Assembly: GCF_025567385.1 (NCBI RefSeq)
Contig: NZ_JAOQJU010000019.1
Coordinates: 1-55,195 of the forward strand
Source of the DNA: Claveliimonas acetigenes
GTDB lineage: Bacteria; Bacillota; Clostridia; Lachnospirales; Lachnospiraceae
DNA: 55,195 nucleotides
Reading direction: 5' to 3'
Shown piece after piece: positions 1 through 7,999 of the stretch. Below the pieces are notes generated by a model that saw only the letters and a list, made by a program, of their open reading frames with translations, was not told where the DNA came from and did no database searches. Numbering within the stretch: position 1 is the first letter of the stretch; each line of letters opens with the position of its first letter. A program made the position numbers and the translations under genes.

Positions 1-268
1 ATTGCGGGAAATGGATGAAAATACGGTGAAATTGATGATTGATGATATGAAAGAAGAAGCGGAGAGAAGGAGAAAGGAGCTGGAGGAGAGCCAGAAGGAG
101 CTGGAGGAGAGCCAGAAAGAGCTGGAAGAAAGCCAGAAGGAGCTGGAAGAGAGCCAGAAAGAGCTGGAGGAGAGCCAGAAGGAGCTGGAGGAGAGCCAGA
201 AGGAACTGGAGCAGCAAAGAAAAGAAAATGAAGAGCTAAGGAGACTTCTGGGAGAGAGGCTGAATTGA
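1..268 (+). CDS. C-terminal end of a coiled-coil protein (partial)
   Basis: The reading frame is open at the left window edge, so only the last 88 or so residues are visible and the true start lies outside. After a short lead containing DENTVKLMIDDMKEEAERRR come six perfect heptads KELEESQ and a seventh degenerate one, then an E/K/R-rich end (LRRLLGERLN). Such tails are a parallel coiled coil. The lead resembles the C-terminus of Rpn/PD-(D/E)XK-type transposase-nucleases common in Lachnospiraceae, but the catalytic part is not in view, so that identity is a guess. The heptads are encoded by a 21-bp tandem repeat, which can change copy number by slippage. Confidence 0.6.
   Translation, partial: LREMDENTVKLMIDDMKEEAERRRKELEESQKELEESQKELEESQKELEESQKELEESQKELEESQKELEQQRKENEELRRLLGERLN
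77..202 (+). repeat. Six tandem 21-bp repeats encoding KELEESQ heptads
   Basis: The unit GAGCTGGAGGAGAGCCAGAA(G/A) occurs six times in direct tandem with only silent differences (gga/gaa, gag/gaa), followed by a diverged seventh copy at 203. The period is exactly three heptad codon blocks, so copy gain or loss lengthens the coiled coil without a frameshift. Confidence 0.9.
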
Positions 269-273
269 GTGAA

Positions 274-297
274 AAGGGCGCTTTTTATGGCGCCCTT
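274..297. terminator. Bidirectional terminator-like hairpin between convergent genes
   Basis: An 8-bp perfect stem AAGGGCGC/GCGCCCTT with an 8-nt loop lies just after the plus-strand stop and 20 bases beyond the minus-strand hydrolase stop. Read on the minus strand it is followed by TTTTCAC; on the plus strand there is no U-run. It probably serves mainly the minus-strand operon. Confidence 0.5.
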
Positions 298-317
298 GGG
301 TCGATTTATGATGGTGA

Positions 318-1118
318 TTACAGCTCGAAGCACTCCATATCGTCGGGAACATAGAGATTGCCATGATAATACTGACGGCCTTCTTCGGTATACCACCGTT
401 TTCTGTTTTTTATATTTTTGTCTTCCGTGTGATAGAGAATCAGGTTCGGGATGTTTAGTTCCTGCGCAGTCTGGCAGGCTTCTTTTACCGTGCTGTGATG
501 CTTTTCATAAGGGTTGAAAATATCTGCCTCCCGGAAAAGGCAGAAGGCTTCATGCATCAGCCAATCGCTTCCGTTTACATATGCATAATTTGCCGGATTG
601 TAAGGTTCGTCACCTGTGCAGGTGAATTTTTTACGGTTTGGCAGCATCATAGTGAATCCATACTGCGTTGCTTTTGTGGATTCAATGTCAAAAAATGTAA
701 CATCACATCCCAGAATTTTTCGTGTTTCTCCGGAATGTACAGAATGAAGAAGTATCCTTTCATCAATATGCCGGAACACCTTTTTCTGAATTGTAAGACT
801 GGCAATGGTCTGAATAATATCGGGCAGATCTTCGTGACAGTAAATATGAAGTTTACCTTCGTATGTTCCCCGGTTCATATTCTGCCCAATCATGCGAATC
901 AGCCAGATCAGGCCAAGCAGATGATCTATGTGTTCGTGAGTGATAAAGATATCGTGAATTTCGCACAGTGGAATATCAGCGTCTTTAAGTTTTTTTAAAA
1001 TCTGATTACCGCCGCCGGCGTCTACCAGAAAGTGCCGGTTGTTGTCAGAAAATACAAAACAAGTGTTATAACATTCTGTTACAGCTGCATTTCCGGTTCC
1101 TAGAATTGTAAGCTTCAT
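318..1118 (-). CDS. MBL-fold hydrolase, ribonuclease Z-like
   Basis: Metallo-beta-lactamase fold protein of 266 residues beginning MKLTILGTGNA. The metal-binding signature HEHIDH is at residues 61-66. Further ligand candidates are the His of ...KHHSTVKEA, the Asp of CTGDEP and the His of LYHTED near the C-terminus, the order expected for the RNase Z/ElaC branch. Such enzymes process tRNA 3' ends or hydrolyse phosphodiesters, but this short form lacks clear tRNA-binding exosite signs, so the substrate is open. An ATG five codons upstream (at 1133) is in frame but lies at the edge of an inverted-repeat element with its AGAGG almost touching the start. I prefer the inner ATG on homology-like grounds; neither has an ideal ribosome site. 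It is the last gene of the minus-strand block. Confidence 0.75.
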   Translation of the reverse strand: MKLTILGTGNAAVTECYNTCFVFSDNNRHFLVDAGGGNQILKKLKDADIPLCEIHDIFITHEHIDHLLGLIWLIRMIGQNMNRGTYEGKLHIYCHEDLPDIIQTIASLTIQKKVFRHIDERILLHSVHSGETRKILGCDVTFFDIESTKATQYGFTMMLPNRKKFTCTGDEPYNPANYAYVNGSDWLMHEAFCLFREADIFNPYEKHHSTVKEACQTAQELNIPNLILYHTEDKNIKNRKRWYTEEGRQYYHGNLYVPDDMECFEL

Positions 1119-1129
1119 AAGTGTTTTCA

Positions 1130-1264
1130 CCATCCTCTAATATATTTGATGTTGGGGGCAAAAGCCCCAACTATGATGCCTGCGGATTGCGACGCGTAGC
1201 TAGTCCTTTAGGGTTCCGTGCTACGCACTTCCACAATCATTGTATCAAACACATTAGAGGATGG
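1130..1264. repeat. MITE/REP-like structured element with terminal inverted repeats
   Basis: The ends CCATCCTCTAAT.A.TTTGAT and ATCAAA.A.ATTAGAGGATGG are inverted copies of about 21 bp with two mismatches. On the minus-strand RNA both mismatches become G-U pairs. Inside are two perfect hairpins: GTTGGGG/CCCCAAC (1151-1157 with 1165-1171) and GCGTAGC/GCTACGC (1194-1200 with 1220-1226). The whole 135-bp unit folds as a three-way junction and separates the lipoprotein and hydrolase genes. I see no ORF in it. Confidence 0.6.
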
Positions 1265-1295
1265 CAAGAGGTGGCACTTTCTGGCTATAGCAGCT

Positions 1296-3260
1296 TTAAA
1301 GTTGTGTTAATACAGAATCAAGTGTGACTTCTGTTTCCGTATCTCCTACGCAGACGGTATAAGTCTCTCCTTTTTTTAGAGCCGGTGTGGATATAGAAAA
1401 CCACTGTATATTTTTTTCTGCCGTGATTTCGGCAATCGTATCACCCCCGCTATCTTTGACTGTAATTGTAGTTCCAGCTGAAATAGATTGATTTGTGGAG
1501 CATATTATTACCGGTTGTGTAGAGGTATCGCTTGGATTCTGTACCATACCAACACTTCCTACGGCAAGAAATGTGCCGCCTGTAATCTGGCATTCGGAAG
1601 CATAATCAAGGGTTCCGTTGCCGCCATTTGTCGGACCGTGGACGGTTATTTCGCCGCCGCTTATCAGAATATCTCCATTGGCATCAAGACCATCGCCCTC
1701 GGCATTTACGTACAGGGTACCGCCATTGATAGTTAAGGTCGCTCCCTGATCTTCACCGGCCATAGCACCCATGACGCCGCCGTGCTCCATACTTTCCCCG
1801 CCGCGTCTCATATCGCTCATATTGTCCGCATCGTTTGTGGAGGTGTCTTCTGCGCTGTAATCCGTTTCGGGGTTAGAGGCGCTATCATTATCTCCTGCGG
1901 CATTTACACCGTCATCGTTGGCAACTGCTTTTATATTGCCGTCGTTTAAAATAATATCGAATCCTTCCAGTCCTTCATAGCTTTGTTGTATGTCAATGAA
2001 ACCGCCGTTGACAGTCAGGCAGTTGTCGGCATGAATGCCGTCGTCTCCGCTGGTAATCGTAAAGCTGCCTCCGTCAATGGTAACATTTTGATTGCTGTGG
2101 AGAGCGTCATCATAGGAATTTATGGTAAATTCGCCGCTCTCGACAATAAGCTCTACATAGGATTTCAACCCTTTTGTACTGTCTGGTTCTGTGGAAGCAT
2201 CGGTCTGTGGCTCGCTCTGAGGCGTCTGTTCGTTCATCGTTAGTTTTTCGCCTTGCGGCATTTGCCTATCCATTCCCGGATTTTCACCTTGCGGCATTTG
2301 CCTATCCATTCCCGGATCTTCGCTCTGTGGTATTTGCCCACCGGGAGCGCCGCCTGACTGTACGGCATTTTCGCTGCCGCCACCCGTTTGAATATCAAAA
2401 GTGCCGTCATTGATTCGCAAGAGGGTTTCAGCCTGAATGGCATCCTTTTCAGTAGTTATCTGAAAGGAACCGTCTTCGATTATAATGTAACCTTTGTCGG
2501 TTTCTTCTGTATTGGTTGCTTTGATTCCATCGCCGCCGGAGGTTATGGTAAAGTCCCCGTCTTTGATGGATACGCTGTCTTTGCCGACAAGCCCGTCGCC
2601 TACGGAAGTAACGGTAAAACTTCCGTTTACAAATTTTAAGGCATCCTTGCTCTGAATCGCATGATTATAATTGCCGGATACGGTCAAACTGCCGGTACCG
2701 TTGAATGTGAGATCGTCTTTTGCAAAAATGGCAGCTTCCGGTTCAGGATTTTCTTCACTGTCAGATATGTATTCTGAACCGTCGGTTATGCTGTTTTCTG
2801 AATTTTCCGCCAGAGTAACCACGGTGTCTCCGCTTTTGATATAGACAGCAGCGGAAGTACTGCAGTTTATAGCTGCGTTATTGAGAACCAGTTTTGTGCT
2901 GCTTTCCTTTCCTGTGTCTACAATAATCTGCCCGTTGGAAAGCTCACCTGTTAATACATAGGTTCCGCTTTTTGTAATGGTTGCTGTGCTTCCGTCTATA
3001 CTGACGGAATCTTCTTCACAGGTGATAGTGTCTTCTTTTAGAGTTAGAAGTGTGGAAGTGCTTTCCTTCCAGTCAGCGTCCAGTTTCTCTTCGCTGTATT
3101 TTCCCTCTGTGAGAGTTACCGTGCTCTCAATTGCGTGGTCTTCACCGGTGGAAGATGTTGTGTTTTCTGAGGCGGCAGTTTTGACGGTGTCTGCCTGGCT
3201 GCAGCCCGCAGATAGAAGTGCAAGGCTCATGAGAAGTATGAGTACAGTTTTTCTTTTCAT
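1296..3260 (-). CDS. Carbohydrate-binding (Cthe_2159-type) lipoprotein
   Basis: Exported lipoprotein of 654 residues. The start is the ATG with AGGAGG nine bases upstream; a longer frame exists but has no ribosome site. Residues 1-20 form a lipobox signal (LLMSLALLSAGC), so the mature protein begins at a lipidated Cys. The body consists of repeated beta-strand modules (GSFTITSGDDGIHA, DGDFTITSGGDGIKA, GGTLYVNAEGDGLDANG), typical of the right-handed beta-helix of the Cthe_2159 carbohydrate/polygalacturonate-binding family. A low-complexity Pro/Gln/Met insert (two exact 12-residue repeats) breaks the helix around residues 310-350. It stands directly downstream of DUF4956 and VTC genes, a recurring trio in Firmicutes, which suggests a cell-surface role linked to polyphosphate or wall polymers; the exact ligand is unknown. 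Confidence 0.8.
   Translation of the reverse strand: MKRKTVLILLMSLALLSAGCSQADTVKTAASENTTSSTGEDHAIESTVTLTEGKYSEEKLDADWKESTSTLLTLKEDTITCEEDSVSIDGSTATITKSGTYVLTGELSNGQIIVDTGKESSTKLVLNNAAINCSTSAAVYIKSGDTVVTLAENSENSITDGSEYISDSEENPEPEAAIFAKDDLTFNGTGSLTVSGNYNHAIQSKDALKFVNGSFTVTSVGDGLVGKDSVSIKDGDFTITSGGDGIKATNTEETDKGYIIIEDGSFQITTEKDAIQAETLLRINDGTFDIQTGGGSENAVQSGGAPGGQIPQSEDPGMDRQMPQGENPGMDRQMPQGEKLTMNEQTPQSEPQTDASTEPDSTKGLKSYVELIVESGEFTINSYDDALHSNQNVTIDGGSFTITSGDDGIHADNCLTVNGGFIDIQQSYEGLEGFDIILNDGNIKAVANDDGVNAAGDNDSASNPETDYSAEDTSTNDADNMSDMRRGGESMEHGGVMGAMAGEDQGATLTINGGTLYVNAEGDGLDANGDILISGGEITVHGPTNGGNGTLDYASECQITGGTFLAVGSVGMVQNPSDTSTQPVIICSTNQSISAGTTITVKDSGGDTIAEITAEKNIQWFSISTPALKKGETYTVCVGDTETEVTLDSVLTQL
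2251..2322 (-). repeat. Two 36-bp direct repeats in the lipoprotein gene
   Basis: Two adjacent, almost identical 36-bp units (each starting CCTTGCGGCATTTGCCTATC on the plus strand) encode the repeated insert peptide GMDRQMPQGE. A third, diverged copy follows. This is an in-frame slippage-prone linker. Confidence 0.85.
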
Positions 3261-3274
3261 AATGGCGCGCCTCC

Positions 3275-3949
3275 TTATAATTCTTCCTGGATACTGGAAC
3301 GGCGTCCGCAGATAATCGTGAGATTTCCGTTCCGGCACCGGATAGCATCAATCATTTCTTTTTCCTGTTTGGAATCTTTGAGCGTAATGTGGTACTCCAG
3401 TTCATACATGCTTCCCAGATTGGTTGTTTTTACGCGCTGAAGGCTGGATTTGGAAGTATATTTCCGAAAAATATCTTCAAAAATTTCGGTATAGTCCATA
3501 TTTTCAGCAATGGTGATCCGAAGGTCTTTGTCGGCGGAACCGGTTTCGCCGAAGGGGGTCTTCATCAGAAGTAAGAACACGACTCCGGTAAGTACGGTCA
3601 TCATGCCTGCAAATGTAAGGAAGCCCATTCCGGTTGCGAGTCCCACTGCCATAGAAAAGAAGATACTGACGATTTCTCTGGAACTTCCGGGGACAGAGCG
3701 GAAGCGAATTAGGCTGAAGGTTCCGAGAACGGCCACGCTGGTTCCCACGTTTCCATTTACCAGCATAATGACAAGCTGGACAAGTGCGGGGAGAATTGCC
3801 AGTGTGACGACGAAGTTTTTGGTGTAAGACCCCTGGAACATATAGAGAATGGCAATAAAGATGCCCAGTGTCAGGGATACGGCGGTACAAAGCAGTGCGT
3901 TTTGAATTGATAAATTTCCTTCGATTCCATTAAGTATACTTGTAAACAT
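3275..3949 (-). CDS. DUF4956 membrane protein
   Basis: Integral membrane protein of 224 residues with about four hydrophobic segments (near residues 19-38, 47-65, 95-115 and 117-128) and a soluble C-terminal domain of about 90 residues. The stretch GTFSLIRFRSVPGSSREIVSIF after the second membrane segment is the conserved core of the DUF4956 family. The start has AAGGAGGAAACAAT in front. It lies between the VTC polymerase and the Cthe_2159 lipoprotein with 13-14-base gaps, so it is surely co-transcribed. The family is thought to work with polyphosphate polymerases as a membrane partner; no catalytic residues are evident. Confidence 0.85.
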   Translation of the reverse strand: MFTSILNGIEGNLSIQNALLCTAVSLTLGIFIAILYMFQGSYTKNFVVTLAILPALVQLVIMLVNGNVGTSVAVLGTFSLIRFRSVPGSSREIVSIFFSMAVGLATGMGFLTFAGMMTVLTGVVFLLLMKTPFGETGSADKDLRITIAENMDYTEIFEDIFRKYTSKSSLQRVKTTNLGSMYELEYHITLKDSKQEKEMIDAIRCRNGNLTIICGRRSSIQEEL

Positions 3950-3962
3950 TATTGTTTCCTCC

Positions 3963-4676
3963 TTAGGCTTCCAGCCAGGGATGAAGTTCCCCGCTTTTTA
4001 CAGAATTAGTATAGACAGCTCCGTATTTTGAAAAAGATATCGGGTATATTTGCAGATTGCACAGAATGTCTGCCAGCCACAAAGGATAGGCGGCGGGAAC
4101 CTTTATTTCCATCAGATAAATCTGATTATTCAGGATATGACAATCTTTATCGTAGTCCAGTTCCAGACGGTGATAGCGGCTTCGGATATTGCGGTCTATG
4201 GTAATCCTTAGTTCCGGTATATCTGTTCCAACATAGGCAATCCGGTCATAGGCAAGATATACTTTAGGTTCCGGATGATGGAACTGCATAAAGTAAGCAA
4301 TTTCCTGCATAATCTGATCGCTGTTTTCCGGCAAAAGCCCGGTCTCCAGAAAAAGTCTGGCCCGGGACATGGGAAGAGACGTGCGCCGTTTGTACACGAC
4401 GCCGCTGTATTTTTTCTTGATTTCCAGAAATACAGGACTGTCGTCGGTGATTCTGCCGTAACCGCGGACACGAAACTTTTCTTTGTATTTGGGTTTTTCA
4501 ATAGAATCCCGGATCAGGTCATAGTACGGAGTATCATAATAAATGTTATGTATGGTGTGAAGGCCGTACTCGTCTTGCTGGATCCTGGTTTGGATAGCAT
4601 GTAAAAATGCATTGTATTGCTCTGGGGTTAATTGGTATTTCTTTTCTACTCTTTGAAAAATATATTGATTTGCCAT
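3963..4676 (-). CDS. VTC-domain polyphosphate polymerase
   Basis: Cytosolic VTC-type (CYTH-like tunnel fold) domain of 237 residues. Basic and acidic tunnel residues are visible in order: RVEKKYQL (9-16), YYDTPYYD (46-53), KEKFRVRGYG (65-74), EIKKKYSGVVYKRR (85-98), LAYDR, and a late LMEIK. These match the family that makes inorganic polyphosphate from ATP, as in the yeast vacuolar transporter chaperone. The SD GAGGAGGG lies seven bases upstream. It is the first gene of the minus-strand operon with DUF4956 and the lipoprotein, so polymer synthesis, membrane partner and surface protein are made together. In vivo polymerase activity is inferred. Confidence 0.85.
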   Translation of the reverse strand: MANQYIFQRVEKKYQLTPEQYNAFLHAIQTRIQQDEYGLHTIHNIYYDTPYYDLIRDSIEKPKYKEKFRVRGYGRITDDSPVFLEIKKKYSGVVYKRRTSLPMSRARLFLETGLLPENSDQIMQEIAYFMQFHHPEPKVYLAYDRIAYVGTDIPELRITIDRNIRSRYHRLELDYDKDCHILNNQIYLMEIKVPAAYPLWLADILCNLQIYPISFSKYGAVYTNSVKSGELHPWLEA

Positions 4677-4770
4677 GTGTTTCCCTCCTCAATATCAGTT
4701 TAAATGTTAAATGTGGGTAAAATATGGGAAAAGTGTGAAAAAAAGATGAAAAAGCATCTATAAAATCTGG

Positions 4771-4799
4771 TGGACATCAGCGCTTTCATACAGTAAAAT
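4771..4799 (+). promoter_or_regulatory. Sigma-A promoter of the oxidoreductase operon
   Basis: TGGACA, 17-bp spacer, TAAAAT: five of six consensus bases in each box. It is placed 37 bases before the porC start, followed by GAAAGGAAG as ribosome site. Confidence 0.7.
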
Positions 4800-4835
4800 A
4801 TAAACATTAACTTACAGAAGAAAGGAAGAGAAGAC

Positions 4836-5408
4836 ATGAGCAACCTTACAGAAATCAGATGGCACGGCCGCGGCGGCCAGGGAGCCAAGACGGCTGCGCT
4901 TCTGCTTGCGGATGTGGCGTTCCAGACCGGAAAATATGTACAGGGATTTCCAGAATATGGGCCGGAACGTATGGGCGCGCCCATCACGGCATATAACCGG
5001 ATCAGCGACACAGTTATCCGCGCTCATTCCAATATCTACGAGCCGCAGTATGTAGTTGTGGTAGATGAATCTTTATTGGAAGCAGTAGATGTTACCAGTG
5101 GCCTTAAGAAGGATGGAGCAATTCTTATTAATACACAGCGGAGTAAGGAAGAGATTGTTCCGCATTTAAAAGGATATGAAGGAAAAGTGTATACGATAGA
5201 TGCCCATAAGGTATCTATGGCAGCTATGGGAAAATATTTTCCGAACACACCGCTTCTTGCAGCAATCGTTAAGGTAGCGGGGATTATGGATGAAGAGACA
5301 TTTTTAAGGGAGATGCGGGCATCTTTTTCGCACAAATTTGCCAGCAAGCCGGAGGTAATTGACGGCAATATGGCGGCTCTCGAGATGGCGTTAAAGGAGG
5401 TACAGTAA
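4836..5408 (+). CDS. porC: Pyruvate/2-oxoacid:ferredoxin oxidoreductase, gamma subunit
   Basis: The 190-residue gamma subunit of a four-subunit 2-oxoacid:ferredoxin oxidoreductase. The family marker WHGRGGQGAKTAA is at residues 9-21, followed by QGFPEYGPERMGAP. It forms the cytosolic complex that cleaves pyruvate (or a related 2-oxoacid) to the acyl-CoA and CO2 while reducing ferredoxin. It is the first gene of a gamma-delta-alpha-beta operon; its TAA overlaps the next ATG (TAATG). Substrate choice between pyruvate and branched-chain oxoacids cannot be proved from this subunit. Confidence 0.9.
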   Translation: MSNLTEIRWHGRGGQGAKTAALLLADVAFQTGKYVQGFPEYGPERMGAPITAYNRISDTVIRAHSNIYEPQYVVVVDESLLEAVDVTSGLKKDGAILINTQRSKEEIVPHLKGYEGKVYTIDAHKVSMAAMGKYFPNTPLLAAIVKVAGIMDEETFLREMRASFSHKFASKPEVIDGNMAALEMALKEVQ

Positions 5409-5710
5409 TGGCAGCAGACATCACAAAATTAGGCGTGAAAGCGACTTGGAAGGACCTGACGGAGGGGATGGTAATTGCCGGAGCGGGAACTTCTAAGGCA
5501 TTTAATACCGGTGAGTGGTCTACGGACAAGCCGGAATTTATTGAAGAGAAATGTAAGCAGTGCCTGCTCTGTGTTCCGGTATGTCCGGATAGCTGTATAC
5601 CGGTGAAGGACAAGAAGAGAGGCGCATTTGATTATGATCACTGTAAAGGGTGCGGTATTTGTGTAAAGGCATGTCCTTTTGGTGCAATTACGATGGAAGG
5701 GGTGAAATAG
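5408..5710 (+). CDS. porD: 2-oxoacid:ferredoxin oxidoreductase, delta (ferredoxin-like) subunit
   Basis: A 100-residue iron-sulfur subunit with two classical 4Fe-4S motifs: CKQCLLCVPVCP and CKGCGICVKACP. It passes electrons from the thiamine centre of the beta subunit to external ferredoxin. Translation is coupled to the gamma subunit by the overlapping stop/start and an internal AAAGGAGG. The alpha gene begins one base after its stop. Confidence 0.93.
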   Translation: MAADITKLGVKATWKDLTEGMVIAGAGTSKAFNTGEWSTDKPEFIEEKCKQCLLCVPVCPDSCIPVKDKKRGAFDYDHCKGCGICVKACPFGAITMEGVK

Positions 5711-5711
5711 G

Positions 5712-6893
5712 ATGGCGAAAAGAGACAGATTATCAGGCAACGAGGCAGTGGCAACTGCCTTAAGACAGATTAACCCGGATGTATTTCCGGCGTTTCCCAT
5801 TACCCCATCAACAGAGATTCCCTAGTATTTTGCTTCTTTTGTGGCAAATGGATTGGTAGATACGGAATTTATTCCTGTAGAGAGTGAGCACAGTTCTATG
5901 AGTGCTGCAATCGGTGCTTCAGCAGCAGGTGCAAGAAGTCTGACGGCGACGTCTTCCTGCGGTCTTGCTTATATGTGGGAGGAATTGTACATAGCGGCTT
6001 CCAACCGTCTTCCGTTAGCGCTGGCGCTGGTGAACCGCGCTTTATCCGGGCCGATTAATATTAACTGCGACCATTCCGACAGTATGGGAGCAAGAGATGC
6101 AGGCTGGATCCAGATTTATGCGGAAAATAACCAGGAAGCATACGATAATATGGTGCAGGCGTATCGTATTTCCGAGCATAAGAATGTAAGGCTTCCGATT
6201 ATGATTTGCCAGGATGGCTTTATTACCAGCCATGCGGTAGAGAATATTGAACTTCTGGAAGATGAAGAGGTTAAGAATTTTGTGGGCGAGTATGAACCGG
6301 AGAATTATCTCCTGAATCCTGACTGTCCGATGGCAGTCGGCCCTTATTCCATTACGGATTACTATATGGAAGCAAAGCGTAATCAGGCGGAGGGCATGAA
6401 ACATGTCAGCAAAGTAGTTCTTGATGTGGCGAAGGAATTTGCTGCGTTGTCCGGCAGAGAGTACGGACTGTTTGAAGAGTATTGCATGGAAGACGCGGAG
6501 ACGGCAGTGGTGATGATCGGTTCAGCGGCAGGTACAACGAAGGATGCCATTGACAGATTGCGTGCGGAAGGCAAAAAGGTTGGATTGATTAAGATCCGTC
6601 TGTTCCGTCCGTTCCCGGCTGATGAGATTGCTGAGGCGCTTTCCCATGTGAAAGCGGTTGCGGTTATGGACCGGGCTGAAGGATACACGAACCATGGCGG
6701 ACCGTTGGGCGCAGACGTGATGGCGGCCTTATTCCGTGCCCGTTCGCAGGCTTTTGCGGTAAATTATATCTATGGTCTTGGCGGACGCGACGTGCGTGTG
6801 GAAGACATGGAAGGTGTTTTCGAGACCCTGGATCAGATTGTAAAGACCGGTGACGCAGGCGAGACTTATCGTTATCTGGGAATCAGGGAATAA
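5712..6893 (+). pseudogene. porA: 2-oxoacid:ferredoxin oxidoreductase alpha subunit with in-frame TAG
   Basis: The reading starts at the ATG one base after porD (MAKRDRLSGNEAVATAL) and runs through the conserved PAFPITPSTEIP motif. At codon 38 (5823-5825) a TAG follows CCC. The same frame then continues without further breaks for 356 codons (YFASFVANGLVDTEFIPVE...). Relatives have Gln here (IPQYF), so a single C to T change turned CAG into TAG. The residual long frame has only a GTG at 5841 with no ribosome site, and reinitiation there would lose the substrate-binding Thr of ITPST. Everything after codon 38 looks under selection, so the lesion is recent, a sequencing error, or suppressed. Other genes here use TAG as an ordinary stop, so recoding is unlikely. 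Confidence 0.85.
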
Positions 6894-6906
6894 GGGGGTG
6901 CGAAAG

Positions 6907-7839
6907 ATGAGTTATAATTTCAAAGAGACAATGAACAAACCGGAACGCCTGGCGCCGGGCCACAGGATGTGTGCCGGATGCGGCGGAACAATTGCAGTAA
7001 GAAATGTGCTCCGGGGTCTGCATGAAGGTGACAAGGCAGTGATCGGCAATGCCACCGGATGTCTGGAGGTATCTACATTTACTTATCCTTATACTTCATG
7101 GGAGGACAGCTACATCCACAATGCATTTGAAAATGCAGGCGCTACGCTGAGTGGCGTGGAAGGGGCATATAAAGCGTTAAAGAGAAAAGGAAAGCTGGAT
7201 GAAACGTATAAATTCATTACTTTCGGCGGAGACGGCGGTACCTATGATATTGGTTTCCAGTCTCTGTCAGGGGCGATGGAGAGAAATCATGATATGGTGT
7301 ACGTTTGCTATGATAACGGTGCCTACATGAACACGGGAATCCAGCGCTCTTCTGCAACACCGATGTACGCGGATACGACGACTACTCCGGTAGGAAGTAA
7401 GAGCAACGGCAAGCCGCAGAACAGAAAGGATCTGGCTGCGATCATTGCGGCACATGACGTGCCATATGTGGCACAGACTACATTTGTCCAGAATTTCAAA
7501 GACCTTCATATCAAGGCAGAAAAGGCGATTTATACGCCGGGAGCTGCATTTTTAAATGTTATGGCGCCCTGTCCCCGTGGATGGAGATATCATACACCGG
7601 ATATTATGGAAATTTGTAAATTGGGTGTAGAAACCTGTTACTGGCCGCTGTTTGAGGTGGTAGAGGGCAAGTGGATTTTGAATTATGAGCCGAAGAAGAA
7701 GCTGCCGATTGAAGACTTCTTAAGACCGCAGGGAAGATTTAAACATTTATTCAAAAAAGAGAATGAATATCTGATTGAGGAATTCCAGAAAGAAGTTGAC
7801 AGAAGATGGGATGAGTTACTCTTTAAATGCTCAAAATAA
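6907..7839 (+). CDS. porB: Pyruvate/2-oxoacid:ferredoxin oxidoreductase, beta subunit
   Basis: The 310-residue beta subunit, which binds thiamine diphosphate. The start is the ATG preceded by AAGGGGGTG. CAGCGG (residues 22-27) and a further Cys in ATGCLE supply 4Fe-4S ligands. The ThDP motif runs GDGGTYDIGFQS with the closing YDNGAYMNTG. A Cys in MAPCPRGW provides the fourth cluster ligand typical of PorB. It lies 13 bases after the interrupted alpha gene and appears fully intact, so the complex would be limited by the alpha lesion alone. No terminator follows at once; the next hairpin lies in the amt leader. Confidence 0.92.
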   Translation: MSYNFKETMNKPERLAPGHRMCAGCGGTIAVRNVLRGLHEGDKAVIGNATGCLEVSTFTYPYTSWEDSYIHNAFENAGATLSGVEGAYKALKRKGKLDETYKFITFGGDGGTYDIGFQSLSGAMERNHDMVYVCYDNGAYMNTGIQRSSATPMYADTTTTPVGSKSNGKPQNRKDLAAIIAAHDVPYVAQTTFVQNFKDLHIKAEKAIYTPGAAFLNVMAPCPRGWRYHTPDIMEICKLGVETCYWPLFEVVEGKWILNYEPKKKLPIEDFLRPQGRFKHLFKKENEYLIEEFQKEVDRRWDELLFKCSK

Positions 7840-7914
7840 TAAAGAATAATTAAAATTTGGTAAAATTTATCAAAAAAGTATTAAAAAAATGCGAGGATTT
7901 ATGCAATAGCATTA

Positions 7915-7943
7915 TTGACAAAAAAATGTCATTCCTGTAATAT
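7915..7943 (+). promoter_or_regulatory. Promoter of the Amt-PII gene
   Basis: A perfect TTGACA at 7915-7920, then 17 bases, then TAATAT; a perfect TATAAT lies three bases further on (spacer 20). Either gives a transcript starting just before the leader hairpin. Confidence 0.6.
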
Positions 7944-7956
7944 AATTGGCATATCG

Positions 7957-7999
7957 AAGGAGATTTTGAAGAACGAAAGTTCTCGGAATCTCCTTTTTT
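7957..7999 (+). terminator. Leader hairpin with U-run before amt (attenuator-like)
   Basis: AAGGAGATT pairs with AATCTCCTT (7957-7965 with 7987-7995), with an inner GAAC-GAAA-GTTC tetraloop hairpin, followed by TTTTTT G. It is a complete intrinsic terminator, yet it sits between the promoter and the amt start. It therefore either attenuates amt or ends porB read-through. The left arm contains AAGGAG and the real amt SD (GAGGAGG) lies downstream at 8017-8023. Confidence 0.65.

Noticed and set aside
77..202. CRISPR array
   Set aside because: The repeats are adjacent without spacers and code for heptads in frame.
5823..5825. TAG in porA as a pyrrolysine or other recoded codon
   Set aside because: The aligned residue is Gln, several neighbouring genes use TAG as a normal stop, and the KilA-N TAG replaces Trp, so no single recoding explains them.
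7957..7999. ANTAR-type two-hairpin antitermination target before amt
   Set aside because: Only one stem-loop fits between promoter and U-run, and its loop is a GNRA-type tetraloop, not a hexanucleotide with the A1/G4 pattern.
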